Origin: Imtechella halotolerans
GTDB taxonomy: Bacteria > Bacteroidota > Bacteroidia > Flavobacteriales > Flavobacteriaceae
Direction of reading: 5' to 3'
NCBI RefSeq assembly: GCF_028743515.2
Contig: NZ_CP117969.2
Coordinates: 927,001-991,000 of the forward strand
DNA: 64,000 nt
Shown: positions 9,476-17,397 of the stretch, one piece after another
How the letters are laid out: every line of letters begins with the position of its first letter
Numbering within the stretch: position 1 is the stretch's first letter
Translations under genes and position numbers: made by a program
Notes under the pieces: model-generated
Seen by the model: the letters and a program-made list of their open reading frames with translations, nothing else
Told to the model about the DNA's origin: nothing
Database searches by the model: none

Positions 9476-10063
9476 ATGAAAAGAGTTAAATACACACTGA
9501 AAAAGACTTGGAGCGCCTTTGCATTGTTTATTGCTGTTGTTGCCTTAGGTAATGCACAACAAGTAAATCTTAAGAATCAAGAATCTTCACTTCAAGTGCT
9601 AGGAACCTCTAGCTTGCACGACTGGGAAGTAGTTGCCAAGGAACAAAGCGGCAGTATTACTTTCAAAGATATGGAAGCTGCAGAAATTGAAAAAATTTCT
9701 TTTGAGGTAATTGCAGAAAGCCTTAAGAGTGGTAAATCAGGTATGGATAAGAATATCTATAAAGCATTAAATACTAATGCACATAAAAAAATCTCTTATC
9801 AACTTGTAACTGTTAAAGGAGTTGAAGCAAAAGGAAACGGAAAATTTAATGTAAAAACTGAAGGTGATTTAACCATCTCAGGAACCAAAAAAAGAGTGCC
9901 ACTAGATTTCACTCTTGAAATTTCAGGAGGTAAAGTTCGTCTTACTGGAGAAAAGAAACTTAAAATGACAGATTTTAATGTAACCCCTCCTAAAGCACTA
10001 ATGGGAACCATTACTACCGGAAATGATATTACTGTAAAATTCAACACTGTATTTAATAAATAA
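9476..10063 (+). CDS. Periplasmic YceI-like domain protein
   Basis: A 195-residue protein with a signal peptide (positively charged start, hydrophobic residues 14-25, cleavage near GNAQQ). The mature part is a YceI-like antiparallel beta barrel: SSLQVLGTSSLHDWEVVA early, SLKSGKSGMDKNIYKAL in the middle and LTGEKKLKMTDFNVTPP near the end are family landmarks. YceI proteins are lipocalin-like and bind polyisoprenoids or related lipids in the periplasm. It begins the YceI / outer-membrane barrel / YceI set, with the barrel gene 29 bases downstream, so the two are probably one transcript. Confidence 0.88.
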   Translation: MKRVKYTLKKTWSAFALFIAVVALGNAQQVNLKNQESSLQVLGTSSLHDWEVVAKEQSGSITFKDMEAAEIEKISFEVIAESLKSGKSGMDKNIYKALNTNAHKKISYQLVTVKGVEAKGNGKFNVKTEGDLTISGTKKRVPLDFTLEISGGKVRLTGEKKLKMTDFNVTPPKALMGTITTGNDITVKFNTVFNK

Positions 10064-10092
10064 ATAGAAACATCAATTTAATCTCTATAACT

Positions 10093-11367
10093 ATGAAATC
10101 CTTCATTAAAAATGTGTTTATCGCTGGGCTATTGTTAACTGGGTTAACTGTAAGTGCTCAACAAGACAAGAGAAGCCTTGACAACTTCAGACAACCTGAT
10201 AAAAGAGGCATCAATGTATTCGAAGCCCCAAAAGATTCAGTATCGACTTTTGATGGTGTTAAAGTAAGAGTAGGTGGTTCATCTACCATTCAATACCAAG
10301 CACTAGATCATTACAACTCTGGAGCGGTAGCTTTGAAACCAATAGGATATAACTTTAACCTTGCAACTGCTAACTTAGATTTAGACGTAGCTTTGTATGA
10401 TGGTGTTCGTATGCACTTAAGAACCTATCTTTCTTCTAGACACCACCCAGAGCCATATGTAAAAGGCGGGTATTTCCAAATTGACAAGTTAGACTTCGTA
10501 AGCGAAGGTTTCCTTGAAGATGTAATGAAAAATGTTACCATCAAAATTGGTCACATGGAAAACAACTACGGTGATGCTCACTTTAGAAGATCAGATAACG
10601 CTCAAGCTATTTATAACCCGTTTGTTGGTAACCTAATTATGGATGCCTTCACAACTGAAGTTGGTGCTGAATTATACTATCGTAAAAATGGATTTATCGG
10701 TATGGTTGGTTTCTCTAATGGTAAATTAAACCAATCAGTAGTAGAATCTAATGGAAATACAGGTGGAGCTTCTTTCTTAGCAAAACTTGGATATGACAAG
10801 CAAATTAACGACGATTTCAGATTCCGTTTAACAGGGTCTTTATACAACACAGGTTACGTTCAAAATAACTACTTATATACTGCAGACCGTGCAGGTTCTA
10901 GATACTATTTTGTAATGGAAGATGTAAATGCATCAGCAAGTAGCCCATTCAGATCAGGTCGTTTTGATCCAGGGTTTAAAAATCAAATTACTGCCATTAT
11001 GATTAACCCGTTCGTAAAATACGGAGGTCTTGAGTTCTTTGGTACTGCTGAATTTGCTAACGGAAAAGCTAACACTGAAGTAGATGAGCGTAATGTAACT
11101 CAAATGGCTGGTGAATTAGTATACCGTTTCGGAAAAGATGAAAACCTATTCCTTGGTGCTCGTTACAACACCGTAAGTGCTGAGTTAAGCTCTGGTGATG
11201 ATGTGGATATCAATAGATTCCAATTAGGAGCAGGATGGTTTATGACTAAAAACATCTTAGCCAAAGTAGAATATGTAAACCAACAATACAAGGATTACCC
11301 AACAACTAGCATCCTAAATGATGGGAAATTCAAAGGACTTATGGTTGAAGCAGTAATCAGCTTCTAG
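10093..11367 (+). CDS. Outer-membrane beta-barrel (porin-like) protein
   Basis: A 424-residue protein with a signal peptide ending TVSAQQ. The mature part has many short amphipathic strands with aromatic residues at their ends and finishes in the C-terminal aromatic residue (VEAVISF) expected for Bam-dependent barrels. It resembles the porin-like proteins of Bacteroidota but no substrate motif is seen. Codon use is unusual for the window: AAC, TAC, TTC and GAC are frequent where neighbours use AAT, TAT and TTT, which suggests high expression. It sits between two YceI-domain genes. Whether the three act together in lipid or small-molecule passage is inference. Confidence 0.75.
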   Translation: MKSFIKNVFIAGLLLTGLTVSAQQDKRSLDNFRQPDKRGINVFEAPKDSVSTFDGVKVRVGGSSTIQYQALDHYNSGAVALKPIGYNFNLATANLDLDVALYDGVRMHLRTYLSSRHHPEPYVKGGYFQIDKLDFVSEGFLEDVMKNVTIKIGHMENNYGDAHFRRSDNAQAIYNPFVGNLIMDAFTTEVGAELYYRKNGFIGMVGFSNGKLNQSVVESNGNTGGASFLAKLGYDKQINDDFRFRLTGSLYNTGYVQNNYLYTADRAGSRYYFVMEDVNASASSPFRSGRFDPGFKNQITAIMINPFVKYGGLEFFGTAEFANGKANTEVDERNVTQMAGELVYRFGKDENLFLGARYNTVSAELSSGDDVDINRFQLGAGWFMTKNILAKVEYVNQQYKDYPTTSILNDGKFKGLMVEAVISF

Positions 11368-11405
11368 GCGCACCATAATATAAGTGTAATTTAACTGTCC
11401 TAAGC

Positions 11406-11450
11406 ATCGGGTGTAACCTAACAATCAACAACATAGGTTGCACCCGATTT
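11406..11450 (+). terminator. Long hairpin after the barrel gene (terminator or mRNA 3' stabiliser)
   Basis: A 15-bp stem: 11406-11420 pairs with 11434-11448 (arms ATCGGGTG-T-AACCTA and TAGGTT-G-CACCCGAT, one G-U pair), loop of 13 bases. The tail has only four T before AGC, so it may terminate partially, letting some transcripts continue into the second YceI gene. Confidence 0.65.
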
Positions 11451-11502
11451 TAGCAGTTAATCCTTTTAAAAAGTATACGTACCACTTCTTAAAACGACTG
11501 TC

Positions 11503-12084
11503 ATGAAAAAAGTATTGGTATTCGTTACGGTTTTTTTCCTTTACGCATTTACAGTGAGAGACACTTCACTAGATGTTACTAAGGTATACATAGCTCCTGA
11601 AAGTTCATTAAAAATATCAGGAACCTCCAATGTAAATTCTTTTACATGCGCATATAACACGAAAAATTTGACAGCACCAGTGGCTGTTCAATTTGAAAAA
11701 AAGAATAATAAAGTACGCTTTCAGAAAGCAACCCTGGTATTGGATAACCTTGGTTTTGATTGCGGTAACAGAGGGATTAACAGAGATTTTCATAGCCTGA
11801 TTAAGACCAAGGAGTATCCGCAGCTGTACTTACGCTTAAAGGAAATACAAACGACCGATACAAAATCAAAGACTGTTCAAGCGTTGGTAGAAATCGAAAT
11901 TGCTGGAATAAGTAAATCGTTTGAAGTACCAGTGCAATTTAAAGAAGATGATACTGTATGTGTATCTGGGAAACTAAAATTACAATTAAGTGATTTTAAT
12001 TTGGAACCTCCCAAAAAAGTGTTAGGCCTTATCGTTGTACATGATACCATAACCATTGACTTCAGGTTAATGATGAATGTCTAG
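11503..12084 (+). CDS. Second YceI-like domain protein
   Basis: A 193-residue protein with a signal peptide (MKKVLVFVTVFFLYAF) and a YceI-like barrel. The pattern ESSLKISGTSNVNSFTC matches the start of the domain and LKLQLSDFNLEPPKKVLGLI its last strands. It is only distantly similar to the first YceI at 9476. It has cysteines (in SFTCAYN, LGFDCGN and DTVCVSG) that could form a periplasmic disulfide; the first YceI has none. It follows the barrel gene by 135 bases, separated by the long hairpin. Confidence 0.85.
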   Translation: MKKVLVFVTVFFLYAFTVRDTSLDVTKVYIAPESSLKISGTSNVNSFTCAYNTKNLTAPVAVQFEKKNNKVRFQKATLVLDNLGFDCGNRGINRDFHSLIKTKEYPQLYLRLKEIQTTDTKSKTVQALVEIEIAGISKSFEVPVQFKEDDTVCVSGKLKLQLSDFNLEPPKKVLGLIVVHDTITIDFRLMMNV

Positions 12085-12108
12085 CCATCCAACTTTACTA
12101 ACCAACAG

Positions 12109-12143
12109 AAAAATCCCCGGATCAATATGATTCGGGGATTTTA
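12109..12143. terminator. Bidirectional terminator between the YceI gene and the head-GIN gene
   Basis: A stem of about 15 bp (AAAATCCCCGGATCA pairing with TGATTCGGGGATTTT, one G-T pair, 3-base loop) flanked by A and T runs on both sides. It sits between convergent genes ending at 12084 and 12164 and can serve both. Confidence 0.9.
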
Positions 12144-12163
12144 TTGTAATTATGAATGGGGGA

Positions 12164-12892
12164 TTATAAACTTCTTACGGATCCTCCTGAGGATTTTTCT
12201 TGAGAAACTACCTCTGGATTACCTTTGTACTTAACACTGCCACCACTGGATGCCTTAGCCGTCAATGATTTTTTAGTGTTCACAGCTACATCAGCTCCAC
12301 TGCTGACACGAACTTCACAACTTTCTGTTTCTAATTCCTTAGCTTCAATATCGCTCCCACTGGAAGCTTCGGCATAGAGTGTTTTAGCAGTTCCTCTCAA
12401 TAAAATATCAGCTCCACTGCTACAATCTGAATGAATTTCATTGGCATCTACGTCTAATTTTATAGAACTGCCACTGGAAGCTTTTACACCAATGTCTTTA
12501 ACTGATAATGATCCATTTTCTGTGACAATGTCTGCACCACTACTAGCCATTATCTTTTCAATAACTGGAAGACTCACATACACCTTTTTCGAGGTTGAAA
12601 CACGAATGTTTTTTTCCGTATAAATGTGAAGTGTGCTTCCTTCAACTTCAGTGCGTATTAATTCAAGAAGGTTTTCATCTGCTTCCACACGAACAGAATA
12701 AGAATCATCTTGAGTAATAAAGACATCCAATCCATTGGCAGCTTTAATTTCTGTAAAGGTTTTAGGTGTTGCCCTGCTTTCAGCTTGGACATTACCATCA
12801 CCATGAACACCACCGATATCAATATTCAGGTTACAAGCACTTAAAGTGAGTACTAATAAACTTAGAGGAAGGTATTTTGCTAATTGTTTCAT
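12164..12892 (-). CDS. Head-GIN (DUF2807) lipoprotein with SSG turn repeats
   Basis: A 242-residue lipoprotein (signal MKQLAKYLPLSLLVLTLSAC, acylated Cys20) of the head-GIN / DUF2807 family. After a first domain with LDVFITQDDSYSVRVEADE, the second half is a repeat in which the turn SSG plus A/S/G and D/S recurs at residues 117, 139, 158, 177, 197, 215 and 234, spacing 18-22. This is what a single-stranded beta helix would look like. The function is unknown; the family is often called adhesin-like. It is the last gene of the PadR/PspC operon, 34 bases after pspC. A paralogue with another turn motif is at 32203. Confidence 0.85.
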   Translation of the reverse strand: MKQLAKYLPLSLLVLTLSACNLNIDIGGVHGDGNVQAESRATPKTFTEIKAANGLDVFITQDDSYSVRVEADENLLELIRTEVEGSTLHIYTEKNIRVSTSKKVYVSLPVIEKIMASSGADIVTENGSLSVKDIGVKASSGSSIKLDVDANEIHSDCSSGADILLRGTAKTLYAEASSGSDIEAKELETESCEVRVSSGADVAVNTKKSLTAKASSGGSVKYKGNPEVVSQEKSSGGSVRSL

Positions 12893-12926
12893 AACTGTTT
12901 GTTTTTGATGATTGATTTAAAGTTTG

Positions 12927-14615
12927 TTAATTGGATTGCACACGGATTCCAGTTTCGTCTATTTTCATTTCAAAAGATTCACCACCTTTATCTTCTACAT
13001 TGATATGGATTCCTTTTGTTTCCTCCTTATCTGTATTAGGTATTTCATCCTCTGGACAATCTTGACATATGAGCTGTTCTTCCTTCACTTGCCAAAGGTG
13101 ATTACTGATATCTCCATAGTAATAATCTTTATCATTGGCTATATAGCGCTCCACATACTTACTTAGATTTTTGTCAATGAAAATATGTTGAAATTGAGGT
13201 ACGTACAGCGTGATACGAACCTTTTGATTACGCATATTATTGTTTATTTCAGTCAATAGATACTCATTAAGCAATAATGTATTTGTTTGTAAGGAATATT
13301 CATATTCCACTTTTTGAGCTCTTTCACGTGCATTATCAAAATCATTACCATCCGCATATTTCTGAATTTTTATACTAGCAATGGAATCTTCAGTAGGTAT
13401 GATATTAAGGCGTATATTTTGCATATATAACTTCTTAGTACCATCTACTTTAACAAAATCATATTTTGTATGTTGGTAGTAACGTTCATCTTGGAGGGTA
13501 TTAGCAGCCAATTTGACGTGTAACGTATCAACAACGGAATGATTTAATACTGTGGTTTCACTAATCGATCCTGAAAATGCAGTTTCTGAGAATTGACGTA
13601 ACCCAACATAAATGAGTCCAACGGTAGCGATAATCCATAATCCAAACAGGGTGAATTTTGCGATACTTCCTATAGATTTAAGATTGGTGATAAGTATCTT
13701 CAGTCCTAAAAGGAATAAGAAAAATAATGGAATTCCTACTGCAAAAAATGTCATTACAGCGATCAGCCAAATTGGGGTGCCAGTTGTGTTGCTGTAGGCA
13801 AAGAAATCACTCCATGGACCAATAATGAAATCAACACTTCCAAAGGTAACTAGTGTCACGAAAAGAGAGATCAGTGAGGTTCCTGCGATGATAATTAGTA
13901 GCACTCCAACGAATTTTGCGAAGATCTTGAATAACAACATTATAATGTCGCCAAGGGTATCAAAAAACGTTTTGGAGCTGCTTTTTACTTTTGCACCTAC
14001 TTTATCATAGTCTACATTTTTAACGCGATCCTCCACCTCTTCAAAACCTTCCTTAACCTTTTTTCCTATATTACTGATATTTATAGGTTCACCACGCATC
14101 GCTAATTTTTGAGCTGTGGTTGCAGCCTCAGGAACAATAATCCAAAATAAAATATACACGAAAATAAAGGAACCTCCAGAGGCAAAGGCTAAAATAACCC
14201 ATAATAAACGTACCCAAATGGCATCTATTCCTAAGAAATGTCCTAAACCAGAAGAAACCCCTCCGATGTATTTATTATCGGTATCTCTAAAGAGTTGTTT
14301 TCCTGTTTTTGGTCTCTGAGTTGATTTTGGTGCATCATCGAAAATTTCTTCGTCGACACGGTAGTCCTCAGGTTGTCCCATTACAGCGATGACAGCGTCT
14401 ACTTCCTTTACAGATATAACCTGTCTATCATGCTGCATTTTTTCTGTAAACAATTCGGCAATTCTGGCTTCAATATCAGCCATAATTTCATCACCTCCTT
14501 GTGTTCCAGCAAAAGAGCGTTTTACGGCCTCCAAATAGCGTTGCAGCTTTTGGTATGCATCTTCATCTATGTGAAAAAAAGTGCCTGAAAGATTAATATT
14601 TATTGTCTTATTCAT
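12927..14615 (-). CDS. PspC domain-containing membrane protein
   Basis: A 562-residue membrane protein. An N-terminal cytoplasmic part (residues 1-105, FFHIDEDAYQKLQRYLEAV and the EVDAVIAVMGQPEDY segment) resembles the short domain seen in PadR-linked PspC proteins. The PspC domain follows at about 107-170 (RDTDNKYIGGVSSGLGHFLG), then four or five further membrane segments (about 225-355) and a large soluble C-terminal domain with beta strands. PspC is a partner of the phage-shock envelope stress response. Its start overlaps the end of padR by 8 bases, the usual arrangement in Bacteroidota, so PadR probably controls it. Confidence 0.88.
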   Translation of the reverse strand: MNKTININLSGTFFHIDEDAYQKLQRYLEAVKRSFAGTQGGDEIMADIEARIAELFTEKMQHDRQVISVKEVDAVIAVMGQPEDYRVDEEIFDDAPKSTQRPKTGKQLFRDTDNKYIGGVSSGLGHFLGIDAIWVRLLWVILAFASGGSFIFVYILFWIIVPEAATTAQKLAMRGEPINISNIGKKVKEGFEEVEDRVKNVDYDKVGAKVKSSSKTFFDTLGDIIMLLFKIFAKFVGVLLIIIAGTSLISLFVTLVTFGSVDFIIGPWSDFFAYSNTTGTPIWLIAVMTFFAVGIPLFFLFLLGLKILITNLKSIGSIAKFTLFGLWIIATVGLIYVGLRQFSETAFSGSISETTVLNHSVVDTLHVKLAANTLQDERYYQHTKYDFVKVDGTKKLYMQNIRLNIIPTEDSIASIKIQKYADGNDFDNARERAQKVEYEYSLQTNTLLLNEYLLTEINNNMRNQKVRITLYVPQFQHIFIDKNLSKYVERYIANDKDYYYGDISNHLWQVKEEQLICQDCPEDEIPNTDKEETKGIHINVEDKGGESFEMKIDETGIRVQSN

Positions 14616-14952
14616 GGTTAGGTTTTTTTTGGCTTGTTACTAAAGTTACTGCATTCTGTAATTCTTCCCAAGTGATGGAAAGCTCTTTCAAAAAAAGTTT
14701 TCCGGTCTCAGTAAGAGAATAGTATTTACGAGGCGGTCCAGAAGTGGACTCTTCCCAACGATAATTGAGTAATCCATCATTTTTTAAGCGAGTGAGTAGG
14801 GGATATATGGTCCCTTCCACCACTAGCATCTTTGCGTTCTTAAGGGTATCAAGTATTTCAGCTACGTATTTGTCTTCGTCTTTTAAAATGGACAAAATAC
14901 AGTATTCCAATACCCCTTTGCGCATCTGTGCTTTTGTGTTTTCAATGTTCAT
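14608..14952 (-). CDS. PadR family transcriptional regulator
   Basis: A 114-residue winged-helix regulator of the PadR type: MRKGVLEYCILSIL begins the first helix, the recognition region is GTIYPLLTRLKNDGLL, and the wing is GPPRKYYSLTETGK. The short C-terminal helix fits the small PadR-s2 group. PadR proteins repress neighbouring genes and respond to envelope-active compounds or phenolics. It overlaps pspC by 8 bases. Upstream lie a heptamer repeat and a 23-codon ORF, and further up the DUF4870 gene, all on the same strand. Confidence 0.92.
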   Translation of the reverse strand: MNIENTKAQMRKGVLEYCILSILKDEDKYVAEILDTLKNAKMLVVEGTIYPLLTRLKNDGLLNYRWEESTSGPPRKYYSLTETGKLFLKELSITWEELQNAVTLVTSQKKPNHE

Positions 14953-14988
14953 GGGTTCATTTTTAATACGGTTAAACTGTTCGTTTTT

Positions 14989-15027
14989 GATTGATGATTG
15001 ATGATTGATGATTGATGATTGATGATT
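14989..15027 (-). repeat. Tandem heptamer array (GATTGAT, about 5.5 copies)
   Basis: Five perfect copies of the heptamer GATTGAT (14989-15023) and a partial sixth on the plus strand, 37 bases upstream of the padR start. It lies in the leader between the 23-codon ORF and padR. Such short arrays often vary in copy number between strains by slippage. Confidence 0.9.
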
Positions 15028-15031
15028 TCTT

Positions 15032-15103
15032 TTACATACTTGCTATAAGAATGGTTAAAAGCAGTATGCTTACTTTGACTACTAATTCTGCTACAGTTTT
15101 CAT
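15032..15103 (-). CDS. Candidate 23-residue small membrane protein
   Basis: An ORF of 23 codons plus stop, product MKTVAELVVKVSILLLTILIASM (given in two parts: MKTVAELVVK, then SILLLTILIASM with V before it). It has a charged N-terminus and one hydrophobic segment long enough to span a membrane. It starts 21 bases after the DUF4870 stop and precedes the heptamer array and padR on the same strand. Its leader ends ATCAAAAAACGAACATT directly before the ATG, close to the leader of the head-GIN gene at 12892 (ATCAAAAACAAACAGTT). That shared leader and the protein-like composition argue for translation. No known family is recognised. Confidence 0.45.
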   Translation of the reverse strand: MKTVAELVVKVSILLLTILIASM

Positions 15104-15124
15104 AATGTTCGTTTTTTGATGTGA

Positions 15125-15595
15125 TTAGCGAATGAATTTGATGGTTATAGGATAGTAATATTCTTTTCCTTCATTGGATTTTACAGCACCCAATATGCTA
15201 CAAACAATGTCCATTATAAATAGAATGAACCATATAAGACCAATTACACCCAGTAACATAAGACTACTACCGAATTTGAATATATGATCAATTCTAAAAT
15301 CAACAGCATGTTTGTTGTGTTCTAAAATGTTTATAAAATCTAGTAAATCCCAAGCCTGAAAAAGAGCAATGATAAATGCGATAAATCCTAAAACCAAACT
15401 ATAAATCAAAATGCTGATTTGAAAATTTAAGGCTTGTTTACCATTATGATCTACAAAGGCTGAATCGTTTTTATTGCTAGTCCATAATACTAGTGGCAAT
15501 ATAAAATTCCCAAATGGAAATAGATACTTTGCAAAAGTGCTTATGTGGATCAGACTAGCAATGTTTTTTTGATGTTTTGTGATTGATGATTCCAT
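15125..15595 (-). CDS. DUF4870 domain-containing membrane protein
   Basis: A 156-residue membrane protein of the DUF4870 (Tic20-like) family. The landmark FVDHNGKQALNFQISILIY is followed by two long membrane helices (about residues 62-84 and 114-138) with a loop carrying VDFRIDHIFKFG. The role of the family is not known. It is the first gene of the minus-strand run that continues with the 23-codon ORF, padR, pspC and the head-GIN gene. DUF4870 genes are often linked to PadR/PspC in Bacteroidota, which fits an envelope-stress operon. Confidence 0.88.
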   Translation of the reverse strand: MESSITKHQKNIASLIHISTFAKYLFPFGNFILPLVLWTSNKNDSAFVDHNGKQALNFQISILIYSLVLGFIAFIIALFQAWDLLDFINILEHNKHAVDFRIDHIFKFGSSLMLLGVIGLIWFILFIMDIVCSILGAVKSNEGKEYYYPITIKFIR

Positions 15596-15751
15596 AACAT
15601 ATTATTTTCTTATGCAAATATATATCTAAAAGAAGGTATTATGCAAAACATAGTACCATAATTTAACAAAATTTTAAGATTTATGAAAAGACACAACCTA
15701 TTATAATATTTAGTACATTGGTCATTTAATCCCATAAAAATCAATGCATAC

Positions 15752-16216
15752 ATGGAATTCACACCCCAAAAACTAAATACTTTTACTTTTTTTAAGTTGC
15801 CATCAGTTTGGTGGTCAGGTATACGGATTACTAAAATAGATTCTTCTCATGCCCAGGCGCGAGTAAAGCACCGTTGGATCAATCAAAATCCATTTCAATC
15901 TATGTTTTGGGCTGTTCAAGGTATGGCAGCTGAATTAACTACAGGTGTTCTTATCATGAGAGAAATTAAACAAAGTGGGGAAAGAATATCTATGCTTGTA
16001 GCTCATAATAAGGCCTCATTCACAAAAAAAGCAACAGGAGTCATTACTTTTACATGTACAGATGGGAGCAAAATAGCAGATGCGATTACTCAAGCTATTG
16101 AGACTGGAGAGGGACAGACCTTTTGGATGAAATCAGTAGGGACGGATGCTCTTGGTGATATGGTTTCTGAATTTGACTTTGAGTGGACTATCAAACTAAA
16201 GAGGGGTAAAGTGTAA
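15752..16216 (+). CDS. DUF4442 domain-containing hotdog-fold protein
   Basis: A 154-residue protein of the DUF4442 family, related to hotdog thioesterases. The segment [20 protein letters not shown] and the following [13 protein letters not shown] correspond to the hotdog helix and its entry strand. A catalytic Asp or Glu on the helix (AAELTTG) is plausible. The substrate is unknown, probably an acyl-CoA. It lies 53 bases upstream of the TIGR00266 gene on the same strand and may be cotranscribed with it. Confidence 0.82.
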   Translation: MEFTPQKLNTFTFFKLPSVWWSGIRITKIDSSHAQARVKHRWINQNPFQSMFWAVQGMAAELTTGVLIMREIKQSGERISMLVAHNKASFTKKATGVITFTCTDGSKIADAITQAIETGEGQTFWMKSVGTDALGDMVSEFDFEWTIKLKRGKV

Positions 16217-16269
16217 CAATCATTACAACGGGTATACCAATTAGTATATATCAATTAAAAAAAGAAACT

Positions 16270-17070
16270 ATGACTGCACACGAAGTAGATTACCATATTT
16301 ATGGTGAAGAAATGCAATATGTAGAAATCGAATTAGATCCACAGGAGGCCGTTGTTGCTGAAGCCGGAAATTTTATGATGATGGATTCAGGTATACGCAT
16401 GGAGACCATTTTTGGAGATGGTTCAGGTCAGGATCAAGGCATTATGGGCAAATTGTTTTCTGCTGGGAAACGACTACTTACAGGAGAAAGCTTATTTATG
16501 ACTGTATTTTTAAATGAATTTCAAGGAAAGCGTAAAGTAAGTTTTGCAGCTCCTTATCCCGGTAAAATAATTCCTATCGATTTAACCGCATATCAAGGTA
16601 AGTTTATATGTCAGAAAGATGCTTTTTTGTGTGCGGCTAAAGGAGTTTCTGTAGGGATTGAATTTTCAAAGAAAATTGGTCGTGGACTTTTCGGAGGGGA
16701 AGGCTTTATCATGCAAAAGTTGGAAGGAGACGGGATGGCTTTTGTGCATGCTGGAGGAACCTTGGCTAGAAAAGAACTTGCAGCAGGAGAGGTGCTTAAG
16801 GTAGATACAGGATGTGTGGTAGGATTTACTCAGACGGTTGACTATGATATTGAATTTATTGGAGGAATAAAGAATACTGTCTTTGGAGGTGAGGGATTAT
16901 TTTTTGCCACATTAAGAGGTCCTGGTGTAGTGTATATCCAATCGTTACCATTTAGTCGTTTGGCCGGTAGAGTATGGTCCGCAGCACCTCAGGCTGGTGG
17001 AAAACAAAAGGGTGAAGGTAGTGTTTTGGGAGGATTAGGAAATTTACTTGATGGAGATAATCGGTTCTAA
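16270..17070 (+). CDS. TIGR00266 / AIM24 family protein
   Basis: A 266-residue beta-rich protein of the AIM24 family. The signature [16 protein letters not shown] occurs at about residues 35-50, then [19 protein letters not shown] and later [17 protein letters not shown] and [16 protein letters not shown], which are the repeated G-G-E-G turns of the family. The C-terminal tail is glycine-rich ([15 protein letters not shown]). Its biochemical role is unknown; mitochondrial relatives affect inner-membrane organisation. It follows the DUF4442 gene. Confidence 0.92.
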   Translation: MTAHEVDYHIYGEEMQYVEIELDPQEAVVAEAGNFMMMDSGIRMETIFGDGSGQDQGIMGKLFSAGKRLLTGESLFMTVFLNEFQGKRKVSFAAPYPGKIIPIDLTAYQGKFICQKDAFLCAAKGVSVGIEFSKKIGRGLFGGEGFIMQKLEGDGMAFVHAGGTLARKELAAGEVLKVDTGCVVGFTQTVDYDIEFIGGIKNTVFGGEGLFFATLRGPGVVYIQSLPFSRLAGRVWSAAPQAGGKQKGEGSVLGGLGNLLDGDNRF

Positions 17071-17154
17071 TCAGTAACGTTTTATTAGGTTTTTATTAAT
17101 ATATGTCTAGGTAGTTTTAACGATTAGTATACAATTTTTATGGTGATTTTTCGT

Positions 17155-17162
17155 TATCTTTG
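17155..17162 (+). promoter_or_regulatory. Bacteroidota -7 box before the 65-residue protein gene
   Basis: TATCTTTG fits TAnnTTTG exactly, 37 bases before the ATG at 17200. No clear -33 box. Confidence 0.4.
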
Positions 17163-17199
17163 AGTGTAACAAATCAACCTGATAAAAGCGTTCTTTATT

Positions 17200-17397
17200 A
17201 TGGCTAGAGCTATGTTTGAGTACACAAAAACAGTACTCTCCAAAGTTAGTTTTGATCCTGTTCTTTTTTGTAAAGAACTTCAAAAAGCGGTAACGCGCTT
17301 GTTGCCCCATGAAATTGAAGAATTACGCCTTTGGCTACTTCGATTTACGCTCGAAAAACCCGAGCTAACCCATTGTTTAGTGTATATTAATCGATAA
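17200..17397 (+). CDS. Small conserved-looking protein of unknown function
   Basis: A 65-residue soluble protein (61 residues if it starts at the second ATG, 17212, MFEYTKTVLSKVSF). It is mostly helical with alternating charged and leucine residues (LLPHEIEELRLWLLRF). The opening FEYTKTVLSKVSFD and the following ELQKAV recall a short protein I believe is common in Bacteroidota, but I cannot name a family. It has its own -7 box and its own terminator, so it is a real monocistronic gene rather than a random ORF. It is convergent with oxyR. Confidence 0.7.
   Translation: MARAMFEYTKTVLSKVSFDPVLFCKELQKAVTRLLPHEIEELRLWLLRFTLEKPELTHCLVYINR

Noticed and set aside
13612-14588. Several plus-strand open frames opposite pspC
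   Set aside because: They are antisense to a gene with clear domains, with unnatural composition and no start context.
14989-15027. Heptamer array as a CRISPR remnant
   Set aside because: Units of seven bases without spacers are simple tandem repeats.
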